A program made the position numbers and the translations under genes. From NCBI RefSeq assembly GCF_001274635.1, contig NZ_LBGV01000001.1, forward strand, positions 2,108,001 to 2,172,000: a stretch of 64,000 nt of DNA, read 5' to 3'. The notes under the pieces were generated by a model. It saw nothing but the letters and a program-made list of their open reading frames with translations, had not been told where the DNA came from and ran no database searches. This stretch comes from Persicobacter sp. CCB-QB2 (lineage in GTDB: Bacteria > Bacteroidota > Bacteroidia > Cytophagales > Cyclobacteriaceae). This document shows positions 1-8,439 of this stretch, piece by piece (within the stretch, counting starts at the first letter, position 1; the number at the start of each line of letters is the position of its first letter).

Positions 1-416
1 TCTTTCCTCCAGGCAGCTAACCACCCTCTGAAGGACCCTGAAGGGATCCCATTTTTCCTACAGTAATCTGCCTGACTCAATCCACTCATCTCCCACTTTT
101 TGATATGAGCCTCTTTAACGGCCTTTGTTTTCCTCATTTTTTTTAGAGCAAAGGTATGTGATGGGGAGGTTGGAGGAAACAGTGGTTAGCTGAAGGCTTA
201 CATCGCAGACGTCCCGGCGGGAAATGGTATCGCATGTAACAATGCATGTGACCCGGAACGGCGCACGGCCTGAACTACGTGGGACTATGCATGACCAGGA
301 ATGACGCGTGATCCGTAGCGATATGCAACCCGTAACGGCGTGATCCGTAGCGACGCATGCGATGCGTCGCTACGGCAAAAAAAATGGCCGTCGGGATAAT
401 CCGGACGGCCATTTTT
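1..416. other. Gene-free left edge with inverted repeats
   Basis: No credible gene is visible here. CAGCTAACCAC at 14-24 is matched by GTGGTTAGCTG at 182-192, a perfect 11-bp inverted repeat. From about 240 to 375 there are degenerate repeats of the type TGATCCGTAGCG, ending in a strong hairpin (345-375). The terminator of the GDP-fucose operon follows at 384-418. Confidence 0.5.
345..375. repeat. Perfect 14-bp hairpin (REP-like)
   Basis: The arms CCGTAGCGACGCAT (345-358) and ATGCGTCGCTACGG (362-375) are exact reverse complements with a 3-nt loop. Degenerate copies of the CCGTAGCG arm lie just upstream (about 312-350). The hairpin lies just beyond the terminator of the fucose operon, as REP-like elements often do. 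Confidence 0.7.
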
Positions 417-418
417 TT
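384..418 (-). terminator. Rho-independent terminator after fcl
   Basis: The stem ATGGCCGTC (384-392) pairs with GACGGCCAT (404-412). On the minus strand the stem is followed by a run of A/T (AAAAAAA on the minus side before it and T-rich 376-383 after it). It starts directly after the fcl stop codon at 417-419, so it probably ends the gmd-fcl transcript and may work in both directions. Confidence 0.75.
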
Positions 419-1355
419 ATGCTTTGACGGGGGGATTTTTGACAAAATCCTGATAAACCGCTGCGATGCCTTCGGGCAATTCGATTTTATGTTTAAAACC
501 GGTGCCGTGTAATTTACTGACATCCATTAATTTTCTTGGGGTACCGTCCGGTTTGCTGGTATCAAATACCAACTCTCCTTCGAAGCCCACTGTCTCTTTG
601 ACCAATAAGGCCAAATCCTTAATGGAAATATCTTCTCCTGTTCCGATGTTGATCAATTCCGGTTCAGAATAATGATCCATCAGATACACACAAGCTTCTG
701 CTAAATCATCCGCATGCAAGAATTCCCGCTTTGGAGAACCTGTTCCCCAAATCTCCACAGAGGCTTTTCCTTCTGCTTTGGCTTCGTGAAACTTACGAAT
801 CAAAGCCGGCAAAACGTGGGAATTCTGCAGATCATAGTTATCATTCGGGCCATAAAGGTTGGTCGGCATTACCGAAATGAAATCACAACCATATTGCGCG
901 CGATAAGCCTCACACATTTTGATGCCCGCAATTTTGGCAATGGCATAGGGTTCGTTGGTAGGCTCTAAAGTTCCGGTCAACAAAGCATCTTCCCGCATCG
1001 GCTGTGCTGCAAATTTAGGATAGATACAAGAACTACCCAGGAACATCAACTTCTGCACGCCATTCACATAGGACTGATGAATCACATTGTTCTGAATCAT
1101 CATATTGTCGTAAATGAATTCCGCACGGTAGGTATTATTGGCCACAATTCCCCCTACCTTCGCCGCTGCCAAAAACACGTAATCCGGCTTTTCTTCAGCG
1201 AAAAATTCGGCTACCGCCACACCATCGCGCAAATCCAATTCCGCGGAGGTACGGGTAATGATATGCTTAAAGCCTTTGGCCTGCAGGTTACGCACAATGG
1301 CAGAACCCACCATTCCGCGGTGACCCGCCACATAGATTTTTGCTTCCTTATTCAT
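417..1355 (-). CDS. fcl: GDP-L-fucose synthase
   Basis: This gene encodes a 312-aa extended short-chain dehydrogenase/reductase that converts GDP-4-keto-6-deoxymannose to GDP-L-fucose (epimerisation plus NADPH reduction) in the cytoplasm. The Rossmann motif GHRGMVG lies at residues 11-17, the serine region LGSSCIYP at 106-113, and the catalytic YxxxK as Y137 and K141. The length is typical of the family. Its start overlaps the end of gmd by 8 bases, so the two genes should be translated together and supply GDP-fucose to the polysaccharide cluster. A terminator follows the stop immediately. Confidence 0.95.
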   Translation of the reverse strand: MNKEAKIYVAGHRGMVGSAIVRNLQAKGFKHIITRTSAELDLRDGVAVAEFFAEEKPDYVFLAAAKVGGIVANNTYRAEFIYDNMMIQNNVIHQSYVNGVQKLMFLGSSCIYPKFAAQPMREDALLTGTLEPTNEPYAIAKIAGIKMCEAYRAQYGCDFISVMPTNLYGPNDNYDLQNSHVLPALIRKFHEAKAEGKASVEIWGTGSPKREFLHADDLAEACVYLMDHYSEPELINIGTGEDISIKDLALLVKETVGFEGELVFDTSKPDGTPRKLMDVSKLHGTGFKHKIELPEGIAAVYQDFVKNPPVKA

Positions 1356-2457
1356 ATTGGCTGTATACTTTATGACCGCCGTCCATCAAAAACTTATCAC
1401 GCTTGAAAAGTTCCATATCGGAAGTCACCATGTCTTTTACCAGAGCCGGTAAATCATATTCCAACTCCCAACCTAATTTTTCCTTTGCTTTGGTCGGATC
1501 ACCAATCAATAGTTCTACCTCCGTAGGGCGGAAATATTTAGGATCTACCTTCACCACTACCTGTCCGATTGGTAATTGGTACTCCCCATTACAAGCAACC
1601 ACGGTTCCGATCTCGTCTACGCCTTCGCCGGTGAATTCTACTTCAACCCCTAACTCCGCAAAAGACATCTTTACAAAATCACGCACCGTAGTGGTAATAC
1701 CCGTCGCAACTACAAAATCATCAGCCTGTTCCTGCTGCAACATCAACCACATGGCCTTGACATAATCCTTGGCATGCCCCCAGTCACGTTTGGCGTCCAG
1801 GTTGCCCAAATAAATGGTCTCTTCCAAGCCCAAAGCAATCTTACATGCACCACGCGTAATCTTACGGGTGACGAAAGTCTCCCCACGCAATGGAGATTCG
1901 TGGTTGAACAAGATGCCGTTACAAGCATACATATCATAAGCCTCACGGTAATTTACCGTAATCCAATAACCGTACATTTTAGCCACCGCATAGGGAGAGC
2001 GCGGGTAGAATGGCGTAGTTTCACGTTGTGGCACTTCCTGCACCAAACCGTAAAGCTCCGAAGTAGAAGCCTGATAGAATTTGGTTTTCTTTTCCAAACC
2101 CAACAAACGGATCGCCTCCAAAATTCGAACAGTGCCAATACCATCCGCATTGGCGGTGTATTCCGGTGTATCAAAAGAAACCTTCACATGGGACATGGCC
2201 CCCAAATTATAGATCTCATCCGGCTGCACCTCCTGAATGATACGGGTCAGGTTCATGGAATCCGTTAAATCTCCATAATGCAATTTGAAACGAACCTCCT
2301 TTTCATGTGGGTCCTGATACAAATGATCGATACGATCCGTATTGAATAAGGAACTACGACGTTTGATACCATGTACCTCATAGCCCTTTTCCAATAATAA
2401 TTCCGCTAAATATGCTCCATCCTGACCGGTGATGCCGGTGATCAAAGCCTTTTTCAT
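1348..2457 (-). CDS. gmd: GDP-mannose 4,6-dehydratase
   Basis: This gene encodes a 369-aa extended SDR enzyme that makes GDP-4-keto-6-deoxymannose from GDP-mannose, the first step to GDP-fucose. GxxGxxG is at residues 8-14 (GITGQDG), the Ser/Thr-Glu region STSELYG at 131-137, and YxxxK as Y156 and K160. The ATG at 2457 fits the family start (KKALITG). It is the first gene of a two-gene operon with fcl; about 160 bases of AT-rich leader separate it from the IS-containing repeat block upstream. Confidence 0.96.
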   Translation of the reverse strand: MKKALITGITGQDGAYLAELLLEKGYEVHGIKRRSSLFNTDRIDHLYQDPHEKEVRFKLHYGDLTDSMNLTRIIQEVQPDEIYNLGAMSHVKVSFDTPEYTANADGIGTVRILEAIRLLGLEKKTKFYQASTSELYGLVQEVPQRETTPFYPRSPYAVAKMYGYWITVNYREAYDMYACNGILFNHESPLRGETFVTRKITRGACKIALGLEETIYLGNLDAKRDWGHAKDYVKAMWLMLQQEQADDFVVATGITTTVRDFVKMSFAELGVEVEFTGEGVDEIGTVVACNGEYQLPIGQVVVKVDPKYFRPTEVELLIGDPTKAKEKLGWELEYDLPALVKDMVTSDMELFKRDKFLMDGGHKVYSQYE

Positions 2458-2617
2458 CTATAATCTAGTTTAAGGTTAATTTGCTTAAAAATATAATGCG
2501 AATTCAAATATCTCACTCCCTTCTTATTTATCAAACCATAGGTCAAAAAAATCATGTAATTTTACATGAAATTAATGCGTAAGTTTATTTTTTGGAGGGA
2601 GTTTTTTCTTAATAAAA

Positions 2618-2682
2618 GGTCTTAGGCGCCGCGGGGCCTATCGCAGTTAACTGTAAAGTATTCATTGCGAAGACCTAAGACC
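2618..2682. repeat. Stem-loop repeat, hairpin-2 type (family A)
   Basis: GGTCTTAGG (2618-2626) pairs with CCTAAGACC (2674-2682) around a GC-rich core (GCCGCGGGGCC). This is an isolated copy of the second hairpin of the 8.4-10.7 kb array. The transposase reading frame runs into it. Confidence 0.75.
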
Positions 2683-4238
2683 AGTATTGGAAAGGAACCG
2701 CGAATTACGCTAATTAGGGTCTGCTTAAAAAAGGTCTCTTTATTTCCCTTGAAATTTGGTTGACCAATTCCAGCTTCGATTATTGATGTAACTAATGCCC
2801 ATAAATCATATTTATAAATATTAAAAAACAGGTCAAAAAAGATTCCTTTCATGAATCTTTCAAGGTTAGCAATAAAGAAGATGGCACCAATCCAAGAATT
2901 TGTGGTGTCTGATCTTCGTGCCTTAATATTATTCAATCCATACCCTCTTTTAGTTTGTCCAAATTTTCCTTCTACATGACTCCTCAATTTTTGATGGATA
3001 ACCTTATTCTCTTCTCGCTCTTTAATTTTTTCAGGATCTTTAGGAGGAGCTCCAAGAGGTGAGCCGACGAAAGTTATATCATTTTGATCATAAACTTCTC
3101 TAGCATTTCGATTTCCATAAATTTTGTCTCCAACAATTCCATTTAGCTTAGTGTGAGGGTGCCGTAGTTTATGTGCTTCAATATGCTTTTTGACAATCTC
3201 CTCTTCCCCTTCATAGTATGCTTCAAAATCATGATGGTCAATATAAGAATAGCCTTGGTCAATGGATATTGATATTTTAGCTCCAAATTCAACATTCGCT
3301 CCGGACTTCCCTCTTATGATGGGGCGAATATGCGGTTGATATAAGTTTACAATACGGAAACCAACCGTATTTTTCTTCTCTTCAATCATTTCCATTTGTT
3401 GGCGATACACTTCTTGAATAACATACAATAGCTTCAAAAAACGCTTATTCAAAGGAATACCTACCTTAATTTGGTCTAATAGACGATGAATATGCCCTAT
3501 ATTTCGATGAAGATACTGTAGTTGTTTTCGATTTGCAGCCCTCCAAAAATCGGCACCTTTCTTCTTTTTTCTTGTCAACGCTAGAAATTCTTTTTGGGCT
3601 TTTTGTCGATAGCTTCTAGGTTTCTTAGAATCTGTTTTAACAAATTCCCATAATATATCGATGATTTTTTCTGATTCAATGCGAGCCTTATTGATCAAAT
3701 CCAGGTCGGTCGGATAAGGAATTTCTTGCACCGCTACAGTAGCGTCAACTGATATCGAGTTTTCAATTTCAGGCTTATTAGAATTTGTATCACTTTCTAC
3801 ACCTTTTTCATCACGAAGTTCGCTTTGCTCATCAATACTAACGTCATGACTCTGGAGTAAGTGACTTAAATCATTAAAGTCTTTTATGGTCAAACGCTTT
3901 CTAATTGTCGGAAATAATGAAGAATCGAATACCTGATCATGTTGAAATTTATGCAATCCAACAAAGTATTGTAGATATGGACTTTCTTTGATTTGTTCAA
4001 TTGTTTCTCTATCAGACAACTTATATTTGTGTTTGATAATCAAGGCTCCAATCACTAAACGCGCTGGTTTAGGTCTAGCTCCTTTGTCGAAGGACATGTT
4101 CCGTTCATAGATCCTTTTTAATTGACTCCAAGGAATTTCTTTGGCCATAATAATCCATCTGTTATTGGGATTAAGGCCACCCAAATACGGGTCCATAAAA
4201 TCAGAAATCTCAAGTTGATCAGGGGAATGCTTAATCAT
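2622..4238 (-). CDS. DDE transposase of the IS5/IS1182-like element
   Basis: This gene encodes a 538-aa transposase. The N-terminal half resembles the InsH/DUF772 region (residues about 36-116, with LVIGALIIKHKYKLSDRE and YLQYFVGL). A plausible DDE triad is D165 (SVDATV), D371 (GIVGDKIYG) and E423 (HVEGKFGQTKRGYG). An acidic linker at about 130-160 separates N-terminal and catalytic parts. The open frame has no stop inside the IS: it crosses the left inverted repeat at codon 508 and continues for 31 residues into the flanking repeat before stopping at 2622. The enzyme may still work, as the catalytic region is intact. Confidence 0.85.
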   Translation of the reverse strand: MIKHSPDQLEISDFMDPYLGGLNPNNRWIIMAKEIPWSQLKRIYERNMSFDKGARPKPARLVIGALIIKHKYKLSDRETIEQIKESPYLQYFVGLHKFQHDQVFDSSLFPTIRKRLTIKDFNDLSHLLQSHDVSIDEQSELRDEKGVESDTNSNKPEIENSISVDATVAVQEIPYPTDLDLINKARIESEKIIDILWEFVKTDSKKPRSYRQKAQKEFLALTRKKKKGADFWRAANRKQLQYLHRNIGHIHRLLDQIKVGIPLNKRFLKLLYVIQEVYRQQMEMIEEKKNTVGFRIVNLYQPHIRPIIRGKSGANVEFGAKISISIDQGYSYIDHHDFEAYYEGEEEIVKKHIEAHKLRHPHTKLNGIVGDKIYGNRNAREVYDQNDITFVGSPLGAPPKDPEKIKEREENKVIHQKLRSHVEGKFGQTKRGYGLNNIKARRSDTTNSWIGAIFFIANLERFMKGIFFDLFFNIYKYDLWALVTSIIEAGIGQPNFKGNKETFFKQTLISVIRGSFPILVLGLRNEYFTVNCDRPRGA

Positions 4239-4386
4239 GGTGCAAGCTAAAAAAGTATGAAAGGAGCCCTGGGGCTATTTAAAGGACAATTTACGAAATT
4301 TCCCCTTGCACTAAAAGAGATTTAATGTGATTTAATGAGTTGATTTTCAGTCGTTTTTAGATAATTCGCGCTATTTCAGCAGACCC
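2717..4386 (-). mobile_element. IS5/IS1182-like insertion sequence, about 1,670 bp
   Basis: The ends carry short inverted repeats: GGGTCTGCT at the left (2717-2725) and AGCAGACCC at the right (4378-4386). A 6-bp duplication TAATTA flanks the element (2711-2716 and 4387-4392). An uninterrupted paralogue of the target lies at about 8374-8415 and contains TAATTA once, which supports both the insertion and the duplication length. The element carries one transposase gene on the minus strand. Family assignment is by protein resemblance only. Confidence 0.85.
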
Positions 4387-4429
4387 TAATTAACACGAAT
4401 TAATATGGGAGGTAGTCTGAGGAGCAACA

Positions 4430-4738
4430 AATTCCCCTGGTCTTCGTTTTACAGCGAGCCGTGCGAGCATCACTAAGACCTCGAACCGATTCTATTCCAA
4501 GAAGGTCTTAGTCGCCGCGGGGCCTATCGCAGTAAACCGTAAAGTTTGCATTGCGAAGACTAAGACCAGAGTCCTGCCTGTACCAATAAATTCCCCTGGT
4601 CTTAGTGTTACAGCGAGCCGTGCGAGCATCACTAAGACCTCTAAACCGATTTTATTCCAAGAAGGTCTTAGTCGCCGCGGAGCCTTTCGCAGTAAACCGT
4701 AGAGTATGCATTGCGAAGACTAAGACCAGTATTTGGAC
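4430..4738. repeat. Paired stem-loop repeats, family A, two units
   Basis: Two units match the large array at 8.4-10.7 kb. Each has hairpin 1 (GGTCTTAGTG ... CACTAAGACC around GCGAGCCGTGCGAGC), a T-rich spacer, and hairpin 2 (GGTCTTAGTC ... GACTAAGACC around GCCGCGG). They lie next to the 3' end of the helicase gene (stop at 4752). The array at 8.4 kb lies on its 5' side, so the helicase is bracketed by the same repeat. Confidence 0.85.
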
Positions 4739-4751
4739 TAAGACCAATATT

Positions 4752-7700
4752 TTATTGAAACAACTGCTCAATCTGCTGCTTATCCAGTTTCTTGACAAAT
4801 CCGGTTTCTACCGATACCACGTCATCAGCCACCGCGCTTTTGGTTTCCTGAATCTCCAAAATCTTCTCTTCAATGGAATCTTTACAAATGAAGCGATAGG
4901 CGAAAACGTTTTTATCCTGCCCTATGCGGTGAGTACGGTCTATGGCCTGCTGTTCTACCGCCGGATTCCACCAGGGGTCGATCAGGAATACATAGCTGGC
5001 TTCTGTTAAATTAAGTCCAAAGCCACCGGCTTTTAAGCTAATTAGAAAGGCCATACAATCCTCATCGGATTTGAAATCCTCCACCAGTTTTTGTCGGTCT
5101 TTACTTGCCCCGGTCAGCATTTGCGTTTTAATGCTTAAATCTGTCTTCAGGCGATCATTGACCATCTCCAGCATTTCCACAAAAAAGGAGAAAATCAATA
5201 CTTTGTGCCCTTCATTGATGATTTCAGAAATTTGCTCCAGCAGCATCTCCATCTTCACGCTCTCTTTGCCATAGTCACCATCCGAAAGCAAGGCCGGAGA
5301 ATTGCAAATCTGTCGCAATTTCAACAATCCCTGAACGATTTTGATGCCCGCCTTTGCCTTTCCTTCCGTCTCAATCGTCTCCAGGATATCCGTTCTCCAT
5401 TTATCCTTATGATAATCATAAACCTTACGCTGCTCGGCACCCATTTCGCAATACACCACGGTTTCGGATTTTGCCGGTAAGTCAGTCGCTACATCTGCTT
5501 TTTTCCTTCTCAGCATAAATGGACCAACGATTTTCCGAAGATTTTCTGCCGCCTCCTGATCACGATCCACATCAATCTTTCGCGCATATTCATTACGAAA
5601 ATGCTCCAGGCTCCCCAGCATACCTGGATTCAGGAAGTCCATTTGCGAATACAAGTCCAGCGTATTGTTTTCCACCGGCGTACCCGTCATCACCAGACGA
5701 TGGCTGGACTTCAACAACTTCATGGCCTTGGCCGTCTGAGTGGTGGGATTCTTGATGGCCTGCGACTCATCCAGTATGACATAAAAAAATCGCTGACTTT
5801 TCAGAAATTCAATATCCTGCCGTACGGTGGCATAGGTGGCCAGCACCAATTGATATTGCTTCATTTCCTTTTGAAGCGGCTTACGATCCGCCACTGCATA
5901 ATTCAATACCTTCATCTCTGGGCAGAATTTCTCCACCTCTTTCTGCCAGTTAAATATGAGGGAGCGCGGCACAATGATCAAACTGGTACTTTTTGCCTTG
6001 TGTACAGAGGCCAAAAGGGACAACACCTGCACCGTCTTTCCCAAACCCATATCATCTGCCAGGCAGCCTCCCCAGCCAATCTCATGCAAAAATCGCATCC
6101 AACGCAGCCCCTCTTTTTGATAAGGGCGCAAATCCGCTTTCAGGCCTTTAATCTTTCTGGGCAAGGCCGGCATTTTTTCAAAATTGCGCAGCTTCTCTAT
6201 CTTTTGACGGTATTCATCAAAGAAATCACTATTCTCCACCTCCTCATACAACTGATCAATCAGCGTAGGCTGAAACTGACTGATCCGCACATTATCCTTG
6301 GAAATTTTCCCGGAGAGCAACAGCTTTTTATATTTCTCCAGCCACTCCTGTGGCAGCACCCCTTTTTCCCCATTGGAAAGCTTCACAAAATCTTCATTTT
6401 TCTGTAAAGCCTTGCGGATATCGGAGAGCTTCACCTTCTCCTCCCCAAAACTCACCTCCATCTTTAGGTCAAACCAGTCTTTGGATTGCCCGGCAGACAT
6501 CCAGACCTTTGGGCGATGCATGGAATATTTAAAGCCTTTCAACTTCTCCTGCCCCAACACTTCAATACCCGCTTCCTGCCATTGGGCATGCGCATCCAGG
6601 AACCACATATTGCTCATGGCTTGCTCAAAAGACAAATAAAAAACATCTGCCTGTTGTTTTTCAAAATGTGGGTGTGTCGCCTGGATCTCTTCCCAAAAGA
6701 GTTTTTCTCCCTCCTCATCTCGCCTGACAAAAATCCCCTGCCCATCCTTTCTTCGCTTCACCGCCTCGTTCGAAAGCTCTCCACATTTATATTCTTTCAG
6801 CTGCCCGTCCACACTATACAGCACCGCCGGCTCAAATATCAAATGGTCCTCATACTCCAAAATATACAGGCGCTTGCCTGCCAATTTAAGCGTTTCCGCT
6901 TCCTGTGCTACAAAAACCTCCTCTTCCAAATGATTCTCCAGACGAAATTCCGCCTGAATTCGGGGTAATAGATCCTGCTTTAATTTTTCAAAAACCTCCG
7001 GATAACATTTTATCCCTTCAGGATTATGAAAACTTAATACCAAATCAAAAAGTCTTTTCTCCACTGGCACTAAGATGTCCCCGCATCGGGCAAAACCATA
7101 AGTAAAAAAAAGTAAATCCTTCCCAAAATAAGGAACACCCTCTACCACTACCACCGGATACAGCACAATAAACTCCCCTTCCTTTTCCAGGCGGAAAAAC
7201 GAATCCTCTATATTCCCATAGCTTACGCTTTGCAGTTTTGTCTTCGCTATCTTTCCATAGCTAGGCGAACCGGAGGCCAAAAAAGCAGGATATTTAATTA
7301 TTTCCTCCCAATGGGCCATAATCTCGGTTTTCGCAAAATTTAGCCTGGTACCCTCCTTCATCGGCATTTCCAACAACTCCTCCTTCAGTCGTAAACAGAA
7401 AGAGGATAACATTAATTCCGCCGGCCGGGTCAGTTCCTTAAAAAAATGGGGGGTGTATTGATCATCAAAAGTAAGGAATGGGGTCCCTAAGGTGCCGTTT
7501 TTTAAAACCTTGCCTGACAGACCAAATAATAAAGGAATCCGCCAGTCATCTCGGGAATAATTGGCCCAAACCATCGCAAATCCTCTCTCTCCTTGCTGTT
7601 CCAGGCTTTTTTTTGCCCTTAAATAATCTGTTGGCGCCTGCTGAATACGGTATCCTTGCTTCCAGGACTCCTGCTTATCCGTGGCATTGAGTAATAATCG

Positions 7701-8192
7701 CTGATCTTTGGGAATCAAAGCAAGCTCCCCATAGTGCATCTTGACCTCAAAGTCATCCTCATAGGTACGGCCGGCAGGATATTCCGCCCTATCCAGAATC
7801 TGTTCTATTTTTTCCTCATTTCGCAAATTTTCAATCTTCGCCCAGTCGAACATATGCTCAAAAATATCACCATAGTAATCATAACTTTCCAACACCGACT
7901 TCATGGCCACATAAATATGTTCACAACCATTAGGCGTCGCACCACAACTACATTTTACCGCCACTTTTCCCTCCCGCGGTAGTGCATTAAAATTCAACTG
8001 GTATTTACCGGCTGTTTTATGTTCCCGTAGGACAAACACGACTTTCTGATCATCAACCTCACTATTCAAACACAGAAAGCGCTCCTGAATCCCCTCATAC
8101 CCAAAGTGGAGCCGGTATTCATAGTTGAATTGCCTTTGAGGCAAATCCAATGAAATATAGTACTGATCTGTTTCTTTATTATATTCAAACAT
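4752..8192 (-). CDS. SNF2-family helicase with SWIM zinc finger
   Basis: This gene encodes a 1,146-aa Swi2/Snf2-type ATPase. A SWIM-like zinc motif lies near the N terminus (C81xC83 ... C90xH92). A long middle region follows with no recognised fold. The ATPase begins near residue 685: Walker A DDMGLGKT (713-720), Walker B DESQ (808-811), TGTPVENN soon after. The C-terminal helicase lobe carries GGFGLNL and the arginine-finger segment QAIDRTHRIGQ near 1,090. Such proteins translocate on double-stranded DNA; the role here is unknown. It stands alone, bracketed by hairpin repeats, and interrupts the polysaccharide region between ugd and gmd. Confidence 0.92.
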   Translation of the reverse strand: MFEYNKETDQYYISLDLPQRQFNYEYRLHFGYEGIQERFLCLNSEVDDQKVVFVLREHKTAGKYQLNFNALPREGKVAVKCSCGATPNGCEHIYVAMKSVLESYDYYGDIFEHMFDWAKIENLRNEEKIEQILDRAEYPAGRTYEDDFEVKMHYGELALIPKDQRLLLNATDKQESWKQGYRIQQAPTDYLRAKKSLEQQGERGFAMVWANYSRDDWRIPLLFGLSGKVLKNGTLGTPFLTFDDQYTPHFFKELTRPAELMLSSFCLRLKEELLEMPMKEGTRLNFAKTEIMAHWEEIIKYPAFLASGSPSYGKIAKTKLQSVSYGNIEDSFFRLEKEGEFIVLYPVVVVEGVPYFGKDLLFFTYGFARCGDILVPVEKRLFDLVLSFHNPEGIKCYPEVFEKLKQDLLPRIQAEFRLENHLEEEVFVAQEAETLKLAGKRLYILEYEDHLIFEPAVLYSVDGQLKEYKCGELSNEAVKRRKDGQGIFVRRDEEGEKLFWEEIQATHPHFEKQQADVFYLSFEQAMSNMWFLDAHAQWQEAGIEVLGQEKLKGFKYSMHRPKVWMSAGQSKDWFDLKMEVSFGEEKVKLSDIRKALQKNEDFVKLSNGEKGVLPQEWLEKYKKLLLSGKISKDNVRISQFQPTLIDQLYEEVENSDFFDEYRQKIEKLRNFEKMPALPRKIKGLKADLRPYQKEGLRWMRFLHEIGWGGCLADDMGLGKTVQVLSLLASVHKAKSTSLIIVPRSLIFNWQKEVEKFCPEMKVLNYAVADRKPLQKEMKQYQLVLATYATVRQDIEFLKSQRFFYVILDESQAIKNPTTQTAKAMKLLKSSHRLVMTGTPVENNTLDLYSQMDFLNPGMLGSLEHFRNEYARKIDVDRDQEAAENLRKIVGPFMLRRKKADVATDLPAKSETVVYCEMGAEQRKVYDYHKDKWRTDILETIETEGKAKAGIKIVQGLLKLRQICNSPALLSDGDYGKESVKMEMLLEQISEIINEGHKVLIFSFFVEMLEMVNDRLKTDLSIKTQMLTGASKDRQKLVEDFKSDEDCMAFLISLKAGGFGLNLTEASYVFLIDPWWNPAVEQQAIDRTHRIGQDKNVFAYRFICKDSIEEKILEIQETKSAVADDVVSVETGFVKKLDKQQIEQLFQ

Positions 8193-8373
8193 TTTGCTAT
8201 TTCATTTGCGAAACTACCAACACGAAATTTAAAACATTTTCATTTATTCACCGGCATTTTTGACGGAAAGTCCTGTGAAAAACAGAAAAGCAGCGAACTG
8301 GAAATAAAAACAAACTTTTCTGCTGAAGGAGAGGCGCTATTTTCTGTGAAATTGGACTTAGTCGCTACGGAGG

Positions 8374-8415
8374 CGAAAGGAACCGCGAATTACACTAATT
8401 AACACAAATTAATAT
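8374..8415. repeat. Intact copy of the AATT-type dispersed repeat
   Basis: This copy has the pattern AACCGCGAATTACACTAATTAACAC and its continuation. It is the uninterrupted paralogue of the site occupied by the insertion sequence at 2717-4386, with a single TAATTA. It adjoins the hairpin array that starts at about 8440. Confidence 0.75.
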
Positions 8416-8439
8416 TGGAAGTAGGCTGAAGAGTGAAAA

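Noticed and set aside
14..192. IS ends at the left edge (11-bp inverted repeat)
   Set aside because: The 168-bp interior has no gene and no target duplication; could be chance or a relic.
5601..6407. 268-codon open frame on the plus strand within the helicase gene
   Set aside because: Antisense shadow of a well-supported gene; no domain or start signal.
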